A stretch of 64,000 nt of DNA from Accumulibacter sp. (GCF_023806635.1 NZ_JAMTDQ010000041.1:1-64000); one strand, 5' to 3'. Shown: positions 35,407 through 45,719, counted from the first letter of the stretch. Numbers and translations: made by a program. Notes: generated by a model from the letters alone, not told the origin.

Positions 35407-38400
35407 TCGCCCCTCCATGTCGCGCCGGCGGGCCGGGTGGCCCACGCCGCGAAGCGAGCGGCGGGCAGCGGTTGGCTGAACAGGTGGCCCTGTGCCTGAT
35501 CGCAACCCTTCGCCCGCAGGAACGCCAGTTGCGCCTCGCTCTCGACACCCTCGGCGATGGTCTGCAGGCCCAGGTTGTGCGCCAGACTGATCGTCGCCGC
35601 GACGATCGCTTCGTCATCGGGGTCGGAAGCCAGATCGGCGACGAACGAGCGGTCGATCTTCAGCTTGTGCACCGGGAAGCGCTTGAGATAGCTCATCGAC
35701 GAGTAACCGGTTCCGAAATCGTCGATCGACATCCGCACGCCCAGCGCACGCAACTGGTCCATGGTGACGATCGCTGCCAACGGCTGGTCCATCGCCACGC
35801 TCTCGGTAAGCTCGAGTTCGAGGAAGTGCGCCGGCAGCCCCTCGTTGTCGAGAATCCGTGCCACCAGGGCGGGCAGGCCCGCCTGGCGGAATTGCATTGC
35901 CGACAGATTGACCGCCACACCCAGCTCCGGCAGTCCGCTCCCATGCCAGATCCGCATCTGCCGCACCGCCATCCGCAGCACCCACTCGCCAATCGAAAGG
36001 ATCAGCCCGCAGTCCTCTGCGATCGGGATGAACTCGGCCGGCGAGACCATCCCCAGCTCGGGATGCTGCCAGCGCAGCAGCGCCTCGGCGCCGAGCAGAC
36101 GGCCATCGTCGAGCGCGAACTGTGGCTGGAAATGCAGACTCAGCTGGCCGAGCTCGACCGCCCGCCGAAGTTCGTTCTCGATCTGCAGGGTGCGCGCCGA
36201 ACGCTGCTGCATTTCGACCGTGAAGAAGCAGTAGTCATTGCGGCCGACCTGCTTGGCGCGATACATCGCCGTATCGGCGCACATCGACAGGCTCTCGAAA
36301 CTGTCGCCATCTGCCGGGTACATCGCAATACCCGCCGAGATCGTGCAACTCAGCTCGTGCTGCCCGACGCGATAGGCCGGTGCCGTCACCTCGAGCAACT
36401 TGCTCGCCACATGCGCCGCTCCATCGGCATCGGTGTTCGCCAGGACGACGATGAACTCGTCGCCGCCGAGCCGGGCCACCGTATCGTCATCGCGCACGGC
36501 CCTCCGCAGGCGCCGGGCCACCTGCACGAGCAGTTCGTCACCGACCTGGTGCCCGAGCGAGTCGTTGACGTTCTTGAAGCGGTCGAGATCGAGGAACATC
36601 AGCGCCAGCGGCTCCCGGGCACGATGCGCACGGGCGAGGTCATGCCGCACCCGCTCGGCAAGCAGACTGCGATTGGGCAGGCCGGTCAGCGCATCGTAAT
36701 GGGCCAGCCGCTGGATGCTCGCTTCCGCCTCCTTGTGCCGGGTAAGGTCGATGAAGCTGCCGAGATAGTGCGTGGTCACCCCTTCGCTCTCGACACGGCT
36801 GATCGACAGCCACTCGGGATAGACGCTGCCATCCTTGCGCCGGTTCCAGATCTCGCCCTGCCACGATCCCTCGCTTTCGATCGCCTCCCACATGCCGCGG
36901 AAGAAGGCGGCATCGTGCCGCCCCGAGGCGAGCATGCCCGGGTTGCGACCGAGCACCTCGGCAGCACTGTAGCCGGTGATGTGGGTGAACGCCCGGTTGA
37001 CCATCACCATGCGGCAGGAGGCATCGGTGATGGCGATCCCCTCGCCTCCCCGCTCGAACACCTGGGCGGCGAGATTGAGCTCCGCCGCTGCCCGCTTCTG
37101 CTCGCTGACGTCGACGACCGTCCCGAGGTAGCCTTTGAGCTGCCCGCCGTCGTCACGCATGACGGTCACCGCCAGGCGCACGCTGATGCGGCGACCGTCC
37201 TTGCGGATGCAGGACATCTCGCGCTCGTCGGCCTCGCCGCTGACCCGTGCCCGGACGACCAGCGCATCGAAACCGGCCTCGACGTCGATGCCGAGCGTCG
37301 CCCGCAGCGCCACTGCCACCGCCCTGACTTCGTCGGGATCATGCCACAGCATCGGCGTCGCGCGGCCGAGCACTTCGTCCGCGCGGTAGCCGAAGATGAC
37401 TTCGGCGCCGGGGTTGAAAAGCGTGATCAGGCCATCTGGGTCGGTCGCCACGATGCCGCAGGCGGCGCTGGCGAGAACCAGAGCCTGCTGCGCTTCGCTC
37501 TCGCGCAGGGCGACCTCGACGCGCTGCCGCTCGGCGAGCAGGGCGGCGTTCTCGAGCGCGACGGCCGCGCTCGCCGCCAATCCCTGCAACACGCCCACAT
37601 CCTCGGCATCGAAACCACCCGGCTTGTCGTGAATCTCGAAGCAGCCGAGCAGCTCACCGTCACGCCCGATGATCGGGATGTCCAGCAGGTTGGCGAAACC
37701 GATCGCCCGCCGGATCTCCGGAATGACCCAGGGATCGTTCGCGGCATCGTTGCTGAGGTGGAAGCAACGCGTCTGCAGCACCCGTCCCGGCACGCCGTGG
37801 CCGGCAGCGAAGCGATAGTCGACCGGCAGCCACTCGCCGGCGCGGCAATACTCGCGGAACACCATCTGGTCTTCCTGCAGGCGTGCCGCGGCGCCGCCAC
37901 CGGCACCGACCAGTTTGAGCGCCGCGACGACGAGCTGGCGCAGGATCACCGCCAGGTCGAGGCGGCGGTTGATCTCCTGGCTGACACGCGACATCAGCTC
38001 GAGCTGCTCACTGCGTCGCAGCAGCGCGGCCTCGGCCCGCTTGCGCTCGCTGACGTCGCGCACGAGGACGACGAAACGCGGCTCACGACCGCCCGCCTGC
38101 GCCTTGCGCGCCACCGACAGCTCGAACCAGAACCGTCCTTGCGGCAGATCGAGCGCGAGCAGGCGGCCCGCCGAGTAGCCGCTGGCCTGCGCCTCGCGCA
38201 GGGCAGCGAGACAGGTGGCGGCGGCAGCGGGCTCGAGGACGTCCGACACCCGTCGGCCGACCAGGTCGGTCGAGCGAGCAGGCAACAGCCCGGCGCGCAG
38301 CGTATGGGCTTCATGGCAGATGCCATCGAGTCCAAGCTCGAACATCGGATCGGGAACGGCGTTCAGCGTCGCCGCCAGCTTGGCCGTGCGCTGGCGAACG

Positions 38401-39263
38401 ACGCGTCGCAGGGTGAACACCCAGACCAGGAGCGCGGCGCCGACCAGCGAACCGACAAGCAGGGCGTAGGCGAGATGGCGGGTGCGCGGCGAGGCGAACA
38501 GGGGCGTGCCCATCCACTTCGCCCGCAAACGCCGCTCTTCAGCCGGGGAGATGGCGGCAAAGCCACGTTGCAGCAATGCCAGGCTGGCAGCGTCCCCCTT
38601 GTGTACGGCCCGGTGGAAGTCGCCGGCGTACAGGGTGAATGCCCTGTTGAAGAGTTCCTCGGCATTCTTGCGGTAGAGCAGGTAGTTGGCCGGCGGCTCG
38701 TCGAGGCAGAAGACGCGTACCTTGCCGTCGATCGCCGCCTGCACCAGCGCCTCGTAGCTGGCAAAGGGCTGGACAGCGTCGATGCCGGCAGCCGCGAGGT
38801 GCTCGACACAGGCATCACCGGCCTTCACCCCAACCATGAACCCGCGCAGCGTGCTGGTATCGACGATGCCGCCGATGCTGCCATGCGTATGGATCGCCAC
38901 CGGGATCGTTTCGTAGGGCGGCGAGAAATCGAGGCTGCGCTCACGTTCCGGCGTCCTGAAGGCGGTGTCGAGGACATCGCCCTGGCGCTCCGCCATGCGC
39001 CGCTGCGCCGTTTCCCAGTCGCTGGCCTGCAACTCGACGCGGACGCCGGTCCTCTCCTCCCACAGGCGCCAGAGATCGACGAGGTAACCGGTGAGCGTGC
39101 CGCCGGCATCACGGAAGACATAGGGTGGATAGTTGTCGTCGATCAACACGCGCAGCGCCGCGCGCGGCTGCGGATCGGTCCCGTCGTTCGCGAGCGCGGG
39201 GCAGGCGGCGGCGCACGCCGCGAAGAGCAGACCAAGGAGCCAGCAGGTGCGCAGGAAACTCAT
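35403..39263 (-). CDS. Periplasmic-binding-domain multi-PAS GGDEF-EAL protein
   Basis: A 1286-residue membrane signalling protein. Order of parts: signal peptide (residues 1-26), SBP_bac_3 solute-binding domain (about 35-260, beginning LRVLIDDNYPPYVFRD), membrane helix (about 270-290), PAS, GAF (about 440-600), two more PAS domains, GGDEF (ARLGGDEF intact) and EAL (EALLRW, LELTES, DDFGTG, KIDRSF all intact). It should sense an amino-acid-like ligand outside the inner membrane and adjust c-di-GMP inside, with both synthesis and breakdown sites complete. Its last domains are the paralogue of the 30377-32230 protein. It is translationally coupled to the response regulator downstream. Confidence 0.93.
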   Translation of the reverse strand: MSFLRTCWLLGLLFAACAAACPALANDGTDPQPRAALRVLIDDNYPPYVFRDAGGTLTGYLVDLWRLWEERTGVRVELQASDWETAQRRMAERQGDVLDTAFRTPERERSLDFSPPYETIPVAIHTHGSIGGIVDTSTLRGFMVGVKAGDACVEHLAAAGIDAVQPFASYEALVQAAIDGKVRVFCLDEPPANYLLYRKNAEELFNRAFTLYAGDFHRAVHKGDAASLALLQRGFAAISPAEERRLRAKWMGTPLFASPRTRHLAYALLVGSLVGAALLVWVFTLRRVVRQRTAKLAATLNAVPDPMFELGLDGICHEAHTLRAGLLPARSTDLVGRRVSDVLEPAAAATCLAALREAQASGYSAGRLLALDLPQGRFWFELSVARKAQAGGREPRFVVLVRDVSERKRAEAALLRRSEQLELMSRVSQEINRRLDLAVILRQLVVAALKLVGAGGGAAARLQEDQMVFREYCRAGEWLPVDYRFAAGHGVPGRVLQTRCFHLSNDAANDPWVIPEIRRAIGFANLLDIPIIGRDGELLGCFEIHDKPGGFDAEDVGVLQGLAASAAVALENAALLAERQRVEVALRESEAQQALVLASAACGIVATDPDGLITLFNPGAEVIFGYRADEVLGRATPMLWHDPDEVRAVAVALRATLGIDVEAGFDALVVRARVSGEADEREMSCIRKDGRRISVRLAVTVMRDDGGQLKGYLGTVVDVSEQKRAAAELNLAAQVFERGGEGIAITDASCRMVMVNRAFTHITGYSAAEVLGRNPGMLASGRHDAAFFRGMWEAIESEGSWQGEIWNRRKDGSVYPEWLSISRVESEGVTTHYLGSFIDLTRHKEAEASIQRLAHYDALTGLPNRSLLAERVRHDLARAHRAREPLALMFLDLDRFKNVNDSLGHQVGDELLVQVARRLRRAVRDDDTVARLGGDEFIVVLANTDADGAAHVASKLLEVTAPAYRVGQHELSCTISAGIAMYPADGDSFESLSMCADTAMYRAKQVGRNDYCFFTVEMQQRSARTLQIENELRRAVELGQLSLHFQPQFALDDGRLLGAEALLRWQHPELGMVSPAEFIPIAEDCGLILSIGEWVLRMAVRQMRIWHGSGLPELGVAVNLSAMQFRQAGLPALVARILDNEGLPAHFLELELTESVAMDQPLAAIVTMDQLRALGVRMSIDDFGTGYSSMSYLKRFPVHKLKIDRSFVADLASDPDDEAIVAATISLAHNLGLQTIAEGVESEAQLAFLRAKGCDQAQGHLFSQPLPAARFAAWATRPAGATWRGE

Positions 39264-39387
39264 CAAGCAGTCTCGTCCTGTGCCAGATGTTCGACGCCCA
39301 ATGATAGACGACCGGCCATTCCGACGACAGGGGCAAGCCACCCTCCGGGATGAGCCACTGTGCCGACGCCGGCACGGGCGCCGCCGG

Positions 39388-40851
39388 TCAAAGTCCGAGT
39401 TGATGCCACATTTCGTCGACGCGCCGCTTCACTGTGGCGTCCATGACGATCGGCCGGCCCCACTCGCGAGTGGTTTCGCCCGGCCACTTGTTGGTGGCGT
39501 CGATCCCCATCTTGCTGCCGAGACCGGCGACCGGGCTGGCGAAGTCGAGATAGTCGATCGGCGTGTTCTCGGCGACCAGCGTGTCGCGTGCCGCATCGAC
39601 GCGGGTCGTCATCGCCCAGATGACTTCCTTCCAGTCGCGGACGTCGACGTCCTCATCGACGACGATGATGAACTTGGTGTACATGAACTGGCGCAGGAAG
39701 CTCCAGATGCCGAACATGACGCGTTTGGCGTGCCCCGGATACTGCTTGCGCAGGCTCACCGCCGCCAGGCGGTAGGAGCAGCCCTCGGGCGGCAGGTAGA
39801 AGTCGACGATCTCCGGGAACTGCTTCTGCAAGAGCGGCACGAAGACCTCGTTCAGCGCGACGCCGAGCATCGCCGGCTCGTCGGGCGGCTTGCCGGTGTA
39901 GGTGCTGTGGTAGATCGGCTGCCGCCGCATGCCCAAGCGCTCGACGGTAAACACCGGGAAGCGTGCCTGCTCGTTGTAGTAGCCGGTATGGTCACCGTAG
40001 GGACCTTCGAGCGCGCTTTCCTGCGGGTCGATGAAGCCCTCGAGAACGATCTCGGCGGCGGCAGGCACCTGCAGGTCCGATCCCAGGCATTGCACCACTT
40101 CCGTCCTGCTGCCGCGCAGCAGGCCGGCGAACTGATACTCGGAGAGGCTGTCGGGAACCGGCGTCACGGCGGCAAGAATCGTCGCCGGGTCGGCGCCGAG
40201 GGCGACCGCGACCGGGAACCGCTGGCCTGGATGCTGCAGGCAATGCTCGCGGAAGTCGAGCGCGCCACCGCGATGCGCCAGCCAGCGCATGATCAGCTTG
40301 TTCGGCCCGAGGACCTGCTGGCGATAGATGCCGAGGTTCTGGCGTGTCTTGTGCGGCCCGCGCGTCACCGTCAATCCCCAGGTGATCAGCGGTGCCGCAT
40401 CGCCCGGCCAGCACCACTGGATCGGCAGACGGGCCAGATCCACGTCGCGACCCTCGTAGACGACCTCCCGGCACGGCGCCGAGGAGCGCAGGCGCGGCGC
40501 CATGTTGAGCACCTGGCGCAGGACCGGCAGCTTGTCCCAGGCGTCCCGGAGGCCCCGTGGCGGCTCCGGCTCCTTGAGGTAGGCGAGCAGCTTGCCGACC
40601 TCGCGCAGCGCCTGCACGGACTCCTGCCCCATCCCCAGGGCGACGCGGCGCGGCGTGCCGAACAGGTTGGCCAGTACCGGCATGTCGTGGCCGGTCGGCT
40701 GCTCGAAGAGCAGCGCCGGCCCACCGGCCCGCAGCACGCGATCGCAGATCTCGGTCATCTCGAACCGCGGGTCGACGGCAACGGCGATCCGCCGAAGCTC
40801 GCCCATCGTTTCCAGTTGCGCGATGAAATCGCGCAGGTCGTGATACTTCAT
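39388..40851 (-). CDS. ubiD: 4-hydroxy-3-polyprenylbenzoate decarboxylase UbiD
   Basis: A 487-residue prenyl-FMN-dependent decarboxylase of ubiquinone synthesis. Family blocks present: [14 protein letters not shown] at the start, [57 protein letters not shown] with catalytic acidic and arginine residues around it, and [14 protein letters not shown] near the end. Length matches the proteobacterial enzyme. The ATG at 40851 is used; an in-frame TTG two codons earlier is less likely. The prenyl-FMN maker UbiX is not in the window. Confidence 0.95.
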   Translation of the reverse strand: MKYHDLRDFIAQLETMGELRRIAVAVDPRFEMTEICDRVLRAGGPALLFEQPTGHDMPVLANLFGTPRRVALGMGQESVQALREVGKLLAYLKEPEPPRGLRDAWDKLPVLRQVLNMAPRLRSSAPCREVVYEGRDVDLARLPIQWCWPGDAAPLITWGLTVTRGPHKTRQNLGIYRQQVLGPNKLIMRWLAHRGGALDFREHCLQHPGQRFPVAVALGADPATILAAVTPVPDSLSEYQFAGLLRGSRTEVVQCLGSDLQVPAAAEIVLEGFIDPQESALEGPYGDHTGYYNEQARFPVFTVERLGMRRQPIYHSTYTGKPPDEPAMLGVALNEVFVPLLQKQFPEIVDFYLPPEGCSYRLAAVSLRKQYPGHAKRVMFGIWSFLRQFMYTKFIIVVDEDVDVRDWKEVIWAMTTRVDAARDTLVAENTPIDYLDFASPVAGLGSKMGIDATNKWPGETTREWGRPIVMDATVKRRVDEMWHQLGL

Positions 40852-40953
40852 CGGCAACAGATCCGTGCGTCATTCGACCGCCGATTATAGCCGCCGCAGC
40901 CGCCGGCCAGCCGTTCGTCATGGTTCGGCCAAAGGCGGCAGCCGGTCACTGAC

Positions 40954-41550
40954 TCAGTGGCCGCCTCCCGCCGCCGGCTTGCCATCCTCGCGCGCAGCCT
41001 TCCTGGCCACCCGTTCGGCGTCGTCGCGCGCCCGCTTCTCCTGTTTCGCCTGTCTGCGCGCCTGCTCTGCGGCAGCCTTCTGCCGGCCCTCGGCCGCCTG
41101 CCGCTGCTTCTCTGCCAGTTTGCGCTCGCGCGCCGCGACCTTCTCCGCCTGCTCGGCGCGATGGCGCTCGCCGTCCTGCAGTTGCTCGGCTTCCCGTCGC
41201 GGCTGCTCGGCGTGTCGCAGCGCTTCCTTGTCGGCGACTTCCTGCCGCCGCGCCGCACGTTCGAAGTCGCGCGCCGGCTGGTCGATGGCGCGCGACTCGA
41301 TGATGGTCGCGGTACGGCGTTTCTTCGCCTCATCGAGACAATCATTGACGAGGAAACGCGAGTAGCAGCGATCCTGCTCGGCCTTGTAGTCGCGCTCCGC
41401 CTGGTCGCGCATGGCCTTGGCCCGCTGTCTCTGCTGCTGCGCCTCCGCGAGCGTCTGCGGCAGCGGCGCAGCGGCCTCCGGCGGCTCGGCGGCGGCGGCC
41501 ACGGGCAGCACGAGCGAGAGCAACAGCAATGAAGCGACACCGACCTGCAT
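40954..41550 (-). CDS. Exported coiled-coil protein of unknown function
   Basis: A 198-residue protein with a signal peptide (residues 1-20, SLLLLSLVLPVAAAAE) and then an almost wholly helical, charged region rich in Arg, Glu, Ala, Lys and Gln. Two cysteines (DRCYSRFLVNDCLDE) could form a disulfide in the periplasm, and a Gly-Gly-Gly-His end follows. Short proteins with this RCYxxFxVNxCL pattern are common in betaproteobacteria, but no function is known to me. The ATG has a near-perfect AGGAGGAAGG ribosome site. Confidence 0.72.
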   Translation of the reverse strand: MQVGVASLLLLSLVLPVAAAAEPPEAAAPLPQTLAEAQQQRQRAKAMRDQAERDYKAEQDRCYSRFLVNDCLDEAKKRRTATIIESRAIDQPARDFERAARRQEVADKEALRHAEQPRREAEQLQDGERHRAEQAEKVAARERKLAEKQRQAAEGRQKAAAEQARRQAKQEKRARDDAERVARKAAREDGKPAAGGGH

Positions 41551-41712
41551 CCTTCCTCCTCCTTCGAACGCGCGCCCAGACACCGGCAAGGGCTGCCGGC
41601 CGACGCACGCCGCCACTATAAACCGAGACGCGGGTGCACGAGTGCTGCGACGCCAGACGCCTGCCGACGACGGCGGTCAGGCGTGGCGAAGGCCCACCAT
41701 CGGCGGATTTGG

Positions 41713-41718
41713 TAGAAT
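41713..41718 (+). promoter_or_regulatory. Putative extended -10 element upstream of thrH
   Basis: TGG followed by TAGAAT, 40 bases before the GTG start. Same pattern as before typA and the CBS-domain gene. Confidence 0.45.
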
Positions 41719-41757
41719 CGCGCCTTCACGCCATCCGTGGTCCGCTGGGAGCCTGCC

Positions 41758-42381
41758 GTGCAAATCGTCTGCCTCGATCTCGAAGGCGTACTCGTCCCCG
41801 AAATATGGATCGAGTTCGCCACCCGCACCGGCATTCCGGAACTGCGTCGAACGACGCGCGACGAACCGGACTACGACAAGCTGATGAAGTACCGTCTCGC
41901 CCTCCTCGCCGAACACCGGCTGGGCCTGCCCGACATCCAGCAGGTCATCGCCGCCATGGGTCCGTTCGACGGCGCGCGGGCCTTCGTCGACGGGCTGCGC
42001 GAGGACTACCAGCTGATCATCCTCTCCGACACCTTCTATGAATTCGCCCACCCGCTGATGCGGCAACTGGGCTGGCCCACCCTTTTCTGCCACAGCCTCG
42101 AAGCCGGTGCCGACGGCATGCTGGTCCGTTACCATCTGCGCATGCCCGACCAGAAGCGAGAGGCGGTACGGCGACTGAAGGAACTGCGTTTCACCGTCGT
42201 CGCCGCGGGCGACTCCTACAACGATACGGCGATGCTCGCCGAGGCGCACGCCGGCATTCTCTTTCATCCGCCCGAGAACGTCATCCGCGAGTTCCCGCAG
42301 TTCCCCGTCACACGCTCGTTCAGCGAACTGCGGCAGGCGATCGACACGGCTTTCAGCGCCTGCAGCAGCCGGCGGGACTGA
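41758..42381 (+). CDS. thrH: Phosphoserine phosphatase / homoserine phosphotransferase ThrH
   Basis: A 207-residue HAD-family enzyme that can dephosphorylate phosphoserine and transfer the phosphate to homoserine. Motif I is DLEGVLVPE, the D-x-E variant typical of ThrH rather than D-x-D of SerB. Motif II is LSDTFYEF, then KREAVRRLK, and motif IV is AAGDSYNDTAML. The GTG at 41758 is chosen: GGGAG is seven bases upstream, and the family's N-terminus (MQIVCLDLEG) starts exactly there. Confidence 0.9.
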   Translation: MQIVCLDLEGVLVPEIWIEFATRTGIPELRRTTRDEPDYDKLMKYRLALLAEHRLGLPDIQQVIAAMGPFDGARAFVDGLREDYQLIILSDTFYEFAHPLMRQLGWPTLFCHSLEAGADGMLVRYHLRMPDQKREAVRRLKELRFTVVAAGDSYNDTAMLAEAHAGILFHPPENVIREFPQFPVTRSFSELRQAIDTAFSACSSRRD

Positions 42382-42387
42382 CCGGCG

Positions 42388-43260
42388 ATGCACGCAAGGC
42401 GTTTCTATACCCTCTCCGGCTCGTGCCCCGACCAGGTCGGCATCATCGCCCGCGTTTCCGGCTTCATCGCCCAGCACGCGGGCTGGATCCTCGAATCCAG
42501 CTACCACGCCGACGACGGCAGCGGCGACGGTGACGGCCGCTACTTCATGCGCATGGAGGTGAAAGCCGATTCTCTGCCCTTTCACCTGGCCGAGTTCCGC
42601 GAGCGCTTCCGGCCGCTCGCCGAGGAACTGGCGATGGACTGGAAGATCAGCGATTCCGCCGTCAAGCGGCGGGTCGTGCTGATGGTCAGCAAGCAGGAGC
42701 ACTGCCTGTACGACCTGCTCTCGCGCTGGCAGTCACGCGAGCTCGACATCGAGATTCCCTGCGTCATCTCGAATCACGACCGCTTCAAGGCCTTGGTCGA
42801 ATGGCACGGCATCCCCTTCCACTGCGTGCCGGTGAACGCCGACAACCGGCAGGCGGCGAATGCCGAGATCCGCCGCATCTACGATGAGGTGCGCGGCGAC
42901 ACGATGGTCCTGGCCCGCTACATGCAGATCCTGCCGGCCGATTTCTGCGACAGTTATCCGGGACAGATCATCAACATCCATCACTCGTTCCTGCCCAGCT
43001 TCGTCGGCGCCCGTCCCTACCACCAGGCTTACCAGAGGGGCGTCAAGCTGATCGGCGCCACCTGCCATTACGTCACCCGCGACCTTGACCAGGGCCCGAT
43101 CATCGAGCAGGACGTCATTCGTATCGACCACTCGGATTCGGTGGAGGACATGGTGCGCTACGGCAAGGACATCGAGAAGGCCGTGCTGGCACGCGGGTTG
43201 CGCTACCACCTCGAGGACCGCGTGCTGGTACACGCCAACAAGACCGTGATCTTCCGTTGA
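42388..43260 (+). CDS. purU: Formyltetrahydrofolate deformylase
   Basis: A 290-residue enzyme releasing formate and tetrahydrofolate from 10-formyl-THF. The N-terminal ACT domain (LSGSCPDQVGIIARVSGFIA) is followed by the formyltransferase fold, with the signature region INIHHSFLPSFVGARPYHQA, and later HYVTRDLDQGPIIEQDV with the catalytic aspartate. Length is normal. It begins only six bases after the thrH stop, so the two one-carbon/serine-linked genes are probably cotranscribed. Confidence 0.95.
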   Translation: MHARRFYTLSGSCPDQVGIIARVSGFIAQHAGWILESSYHADDGSGDGDGRYFMRMEVKADSLPFHLAEFRERFRPLAEELAMDWKISDSAVKRRVVLMVSKQEHCLYDLLSRWQSRELDIEIPCVISNHDRFKALVEWHGIPFHCVPVNADNRQAANAEIRRIYDEVRGDTMVLARYMQILPADFCDSYPGQIINIHHSFLPSFVGARPYHQAYQRGVKLIGATCHYVTRDLDQGPIIEQDVIRIDHSDSVEDMVRYGKDIEKAVLARGLRYHLEDRVLVHANKTVIFR

Positions 43261-43309
43261 AACCAACCATTGGTAGAGCCCTCCCGCCGGCCGGCGGGCG
43301 CTGCGCAGG

Positions 43310-45259
43310 ATGATCGCGCTCCGCAACCTGGGCCTGCGCCGCGGCAGCAAGGTCCTGCTCGACAACGCCTCGGTGATGATCAACGCCGGCGAGCGCGTCG
43401 GCCTCGTCGGCCGCAACGGCGCCGGCAAGTCGAGCCTCTTTGCGCTCCTCGACGGCAGCCTGCACGAGGACAGCGGCGAGTTCTCGCTCCCCGCCGGCTG
43501 GCGCCTGGCGCAGGTGGCGCAGGAGATGCCGGCGACCCGGGAGAGCGCCACCGACTTCGTCATCGCCGGCGACAGCCGACTGCTGGCCGCGCGGCAGGAC
43601 GTTCGCCGGGCCGAAGCGGCAGGCGACGGCGATCGCCTGGCGCACGCCTACATGGCTTTGCACGACGCTGGCGAGAACGAAGCGCAGGCGCGTGCGCAGG
43701 CGCTGATTCTCGGACTGGGTTTCCGGGCGAGCGAAGTCGAGCAGCCGGTCGACAGCTTCTCGGGCGGCTGGCGGATGCGCCTGCAACTGGCGCGCGCCCT
43801 GATGTGTCCGTCAGACCTCCTGTTGCTCGACGAACCGACCAACCACCTCGATCTCGATGCCCTGGTCTGGCTCGAGAGCTGGCTCAGGCGCTACGCAGGC
43901 ACGATGCTGGTGATCAGCCACGATCGCGACTTCCTCGATGCGGTCACCAGCGTCACGCTGCACCTGGAGAATGCCAGGCTGACCCGCTACGGGGGCAACT
44001 ACAGCGCCTTCGAGGAAACCCGGGCACAGCAGATCGACTTGCAGCAGAACGCCTACCTCAAGCAGCAGGAACGGATCGCTCACCTGCAGAGCTTCATCGC
44101 GCGCTTCAAGGCGAAGGCGACGAAGGCCCGGCAGGCGCAGAGCCGGGTGAAGGCACTGGAAAGAATGGAGCGTCTCGCCCCGGTGCTGACCAGCGCCGAC
44201 TTCGCTTTCGAATTCGGCGAGCCGGCCAGCCTGCCGAACCCGATGCTGGTGATGAGCCATGCCAGCTTCGGCTACCCACCGCCGGCCGGAGCAGCTGCCG
44301 GTACGCCGGCGAACATCGTTGTCGCCGAGGTCAATCGTTCGGTCATGGCCGGCCAACGGATCGGCATTCTCGGAGCCAACGGACAGGGCAAGTCGACTCT
44401 GGTGAAGACCATCGCCGGCGTCCTCGCGTGTGCCGGCGGCAGCATCGGTGCGGGCCGGGGGCTCAACATCGGCTACTTCGCGCAGCAGGAACTGGACGTG
44501 CTGCGCCCTGGAGAGACGCCGCTGCAGCACATGCTTCGCCTGGCCAGGGAGAAGCAGGCGACCGACCGCAGTGGGCGCGAGCAGGATCTGCGGACTTTTC
44601 TGGGCAGCTTCAACTTTGCCGGCGAAATCGTCAGTCAGCCGGTTGGCACGCTCAGCGGCGGCGAGAAGGCGCGGCTGCTGCTGTGCATGATCGTCTGGCA
44701 GCGACCCAACCTGCTGCTGCTCGACGAACCCACCAACCACCTCGATCTGGCCACCCGTGAAGCACTGGCCGTCGCCCTCAACGAGTTCGAAGGGACCGTG
44801 ATGCTCGTCAGCCATGATCGCTCGCTGCTGCGCTCGGTCTGCGACGAGTTCTGGCTCGTCGCGCGCGGCGCCGTCGGCGACTTCGCCGGCGACCTCGAAG
44901 ACTACCAGCACTACCTGCTCGAGGAGGCGAAGAAACGGCGGGACAGCCTCAGGGAACTCGCCAGAACTGCGCGCGATCGGGCCGGCCGCGAGTTGCCGGC
45001 CACCAAGCCGGGAAAAATGGCGGCCAACGATCTGCGTGCCCTGCGACGCGAACTGGAACGGGTCGAGCAGCGGATGCTCGCCCTGCAGGACGAACAGCGT
45101 TCGCTGGAGGCGGGCCTGTGCCTGCCCGCAGGTGCCGCGGAGCTGGCGGAACTCGGCCAACGGTTGAACCAGCTCAGCGCTGAACTGTCACCGCTTGAGG
45201 ACCGCTGGCTCAGCCTCAGCGAGCGCATCGAGACGGTTGACCGCGCACGGTCATCGTGA
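43310..45259 (+). CDS. ABC-F family ATP-binding protein (YheS-like)
   Basis: A 649-residue soluble protein with two ATP-binding cassettes and no membrane domain. The first cassette has Walker A GRNGAGKSS, signature FSGGWRMR and Walker B LLLLDEPTNHLD. The second has GANGQGKST, LSGGEKAR and LLLLDEPTNHLD. A charged inter-domain linker (the P-site tRNA interaction motif region) lies between, and a C-terminal coiled coil ends the protein. Such proteins act on the ribosome to relieve stalled or difficult translation. Length and linker suit the YheS branch rather than Uup or EttA, though the branch call is by appearance only. Confidence 0.9.
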   Translation: MIALRNLGLRRGSKVLLDNASVMINAGERVGLVGRNGAGKSSLFALLDGSLHEDSGEFSLPAGWRLAQVAQEMPATRESATDFVIAGDSRLLAARQDVRRAEAAGDGDRLAHAYMALHDAGENEAQARAQALILGLGFRASEVEQPVDSFSGGWRMRLQLARALMCPSDLLLLDEPTNHLDLDALVWLESWLRRYAGTMLVISHDRDFLDAVTSVTLHLENARLTRYGGNYSAFEETRAQQIDLQQNAYLKQQERIAHLQSFIARFKAKATKARQAQSRVKALERMERLAPVLTSADFAFEFGEPASLPNPMLVMSHASFGYPPPAGAAAGTPANIVVAEVNRSVMAGQRIGILGANGQGKSTLVKTIAGVLACAGGSIGAGRGLNIGYFAQQELDVLRPGETPLQHMLRLAREKQATDRSGREQDLRTFLGSFNFAGEIVSQPVGTLSGGEKARLLLCMIVWQRPNLLLLDEPTNHLDLATREALAVALNEFEGTVMLVSHDRSLLRSVCDEFWLVARGAVGDFAGDLEDYQHYLLEEAKKRRDSLRELARTARDRAGRELPATKPGKMAANDLRALRRELERVEQRMLALQDEQRSLEAGLCLPAGAAELAELGQRLNQLSAELSPLEDRWLSLSERIETVDRARSS

Positions 45260-45296
45260 CGCACAGTCGGGGATTCCACTTTGAATGGAGCAGGCA

Positions 45297-45710
45297 ATGA
45301 GTTTTGAGTTGGCCCAATGGTCGGCGAAGATCGAGGTGGGCTTGCCGACGATCGATTCGCAACATCGACAGTTGTTCGACCTGGCCGCAACCTTCACAGG
45401 TGACGGCGACCAGATCAGGATCCTGAAATCGCTGGTCATGCTGACCGACTACGTCAAGGTCCACTTCCGCGAAGAGGAGGAGATGATGGCCGCCTGCAAT
45501 TATCCGGAGCTGGAGGCGCATCGGAGGCTGCACGGCGAGTTTCGCCGCATGCTCTTCGATCTGCTCGAGAACGCCAAGCAGATGACGCTCGACGAGATCG
45601 CCGATGAGGTCAAGTACCTGATCAACGGCTGGTTCTACAACCACATCCTGGTCGCCGACTTCCAGTACGCACCCAGCGTCAAGGCCGCCCTCCAGGACCA
45701 GGGCGGCTGA
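45297..45710 (+). CDS. Bacteriohemerythrin
   Basis: A 137-residue non-haem di-iron O2-binding protein. All seven iron ligands are visible: His23, His56, Glu60, His75, His79, His116 and Asp121, in the standard H, H-x3-E, H-x3-H, H-x4-D spacing. The ATG at 45297 is preferred over 45285 because GGAG sits six bases before it and the family normally begins just ahead of the WSAKIEVG block. It probably carries or senses oxygen, fitting a cell exposed to oxic/anoxic cycling; the truncated hemoglobin earlier in the window points the same way. Confidence 0.92.
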   Translation: MSFELAQWSAKIEVGLPTIDSQHRQLFDLAATFTGDGDQIRILKSLVMLTDYVKVHFREEEEMMAACNYPELEAHRRLHGEFRRMLFDLLENAKQMTLDEIADEVKYLINGWFYNHILVADFQYAPSVKAALQDQGG

Positions 45711-45719
45711 CCCGGTCAA

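Noticed and set aside
35472-39353. 1293-codon open frame on the + strand
   Set aside because: It is the antisense shadow of the multi-PAS GGDEF-EAL gene; it is Arg/Gln/His-rich, has no domains, and arises from GC-rich third positions.
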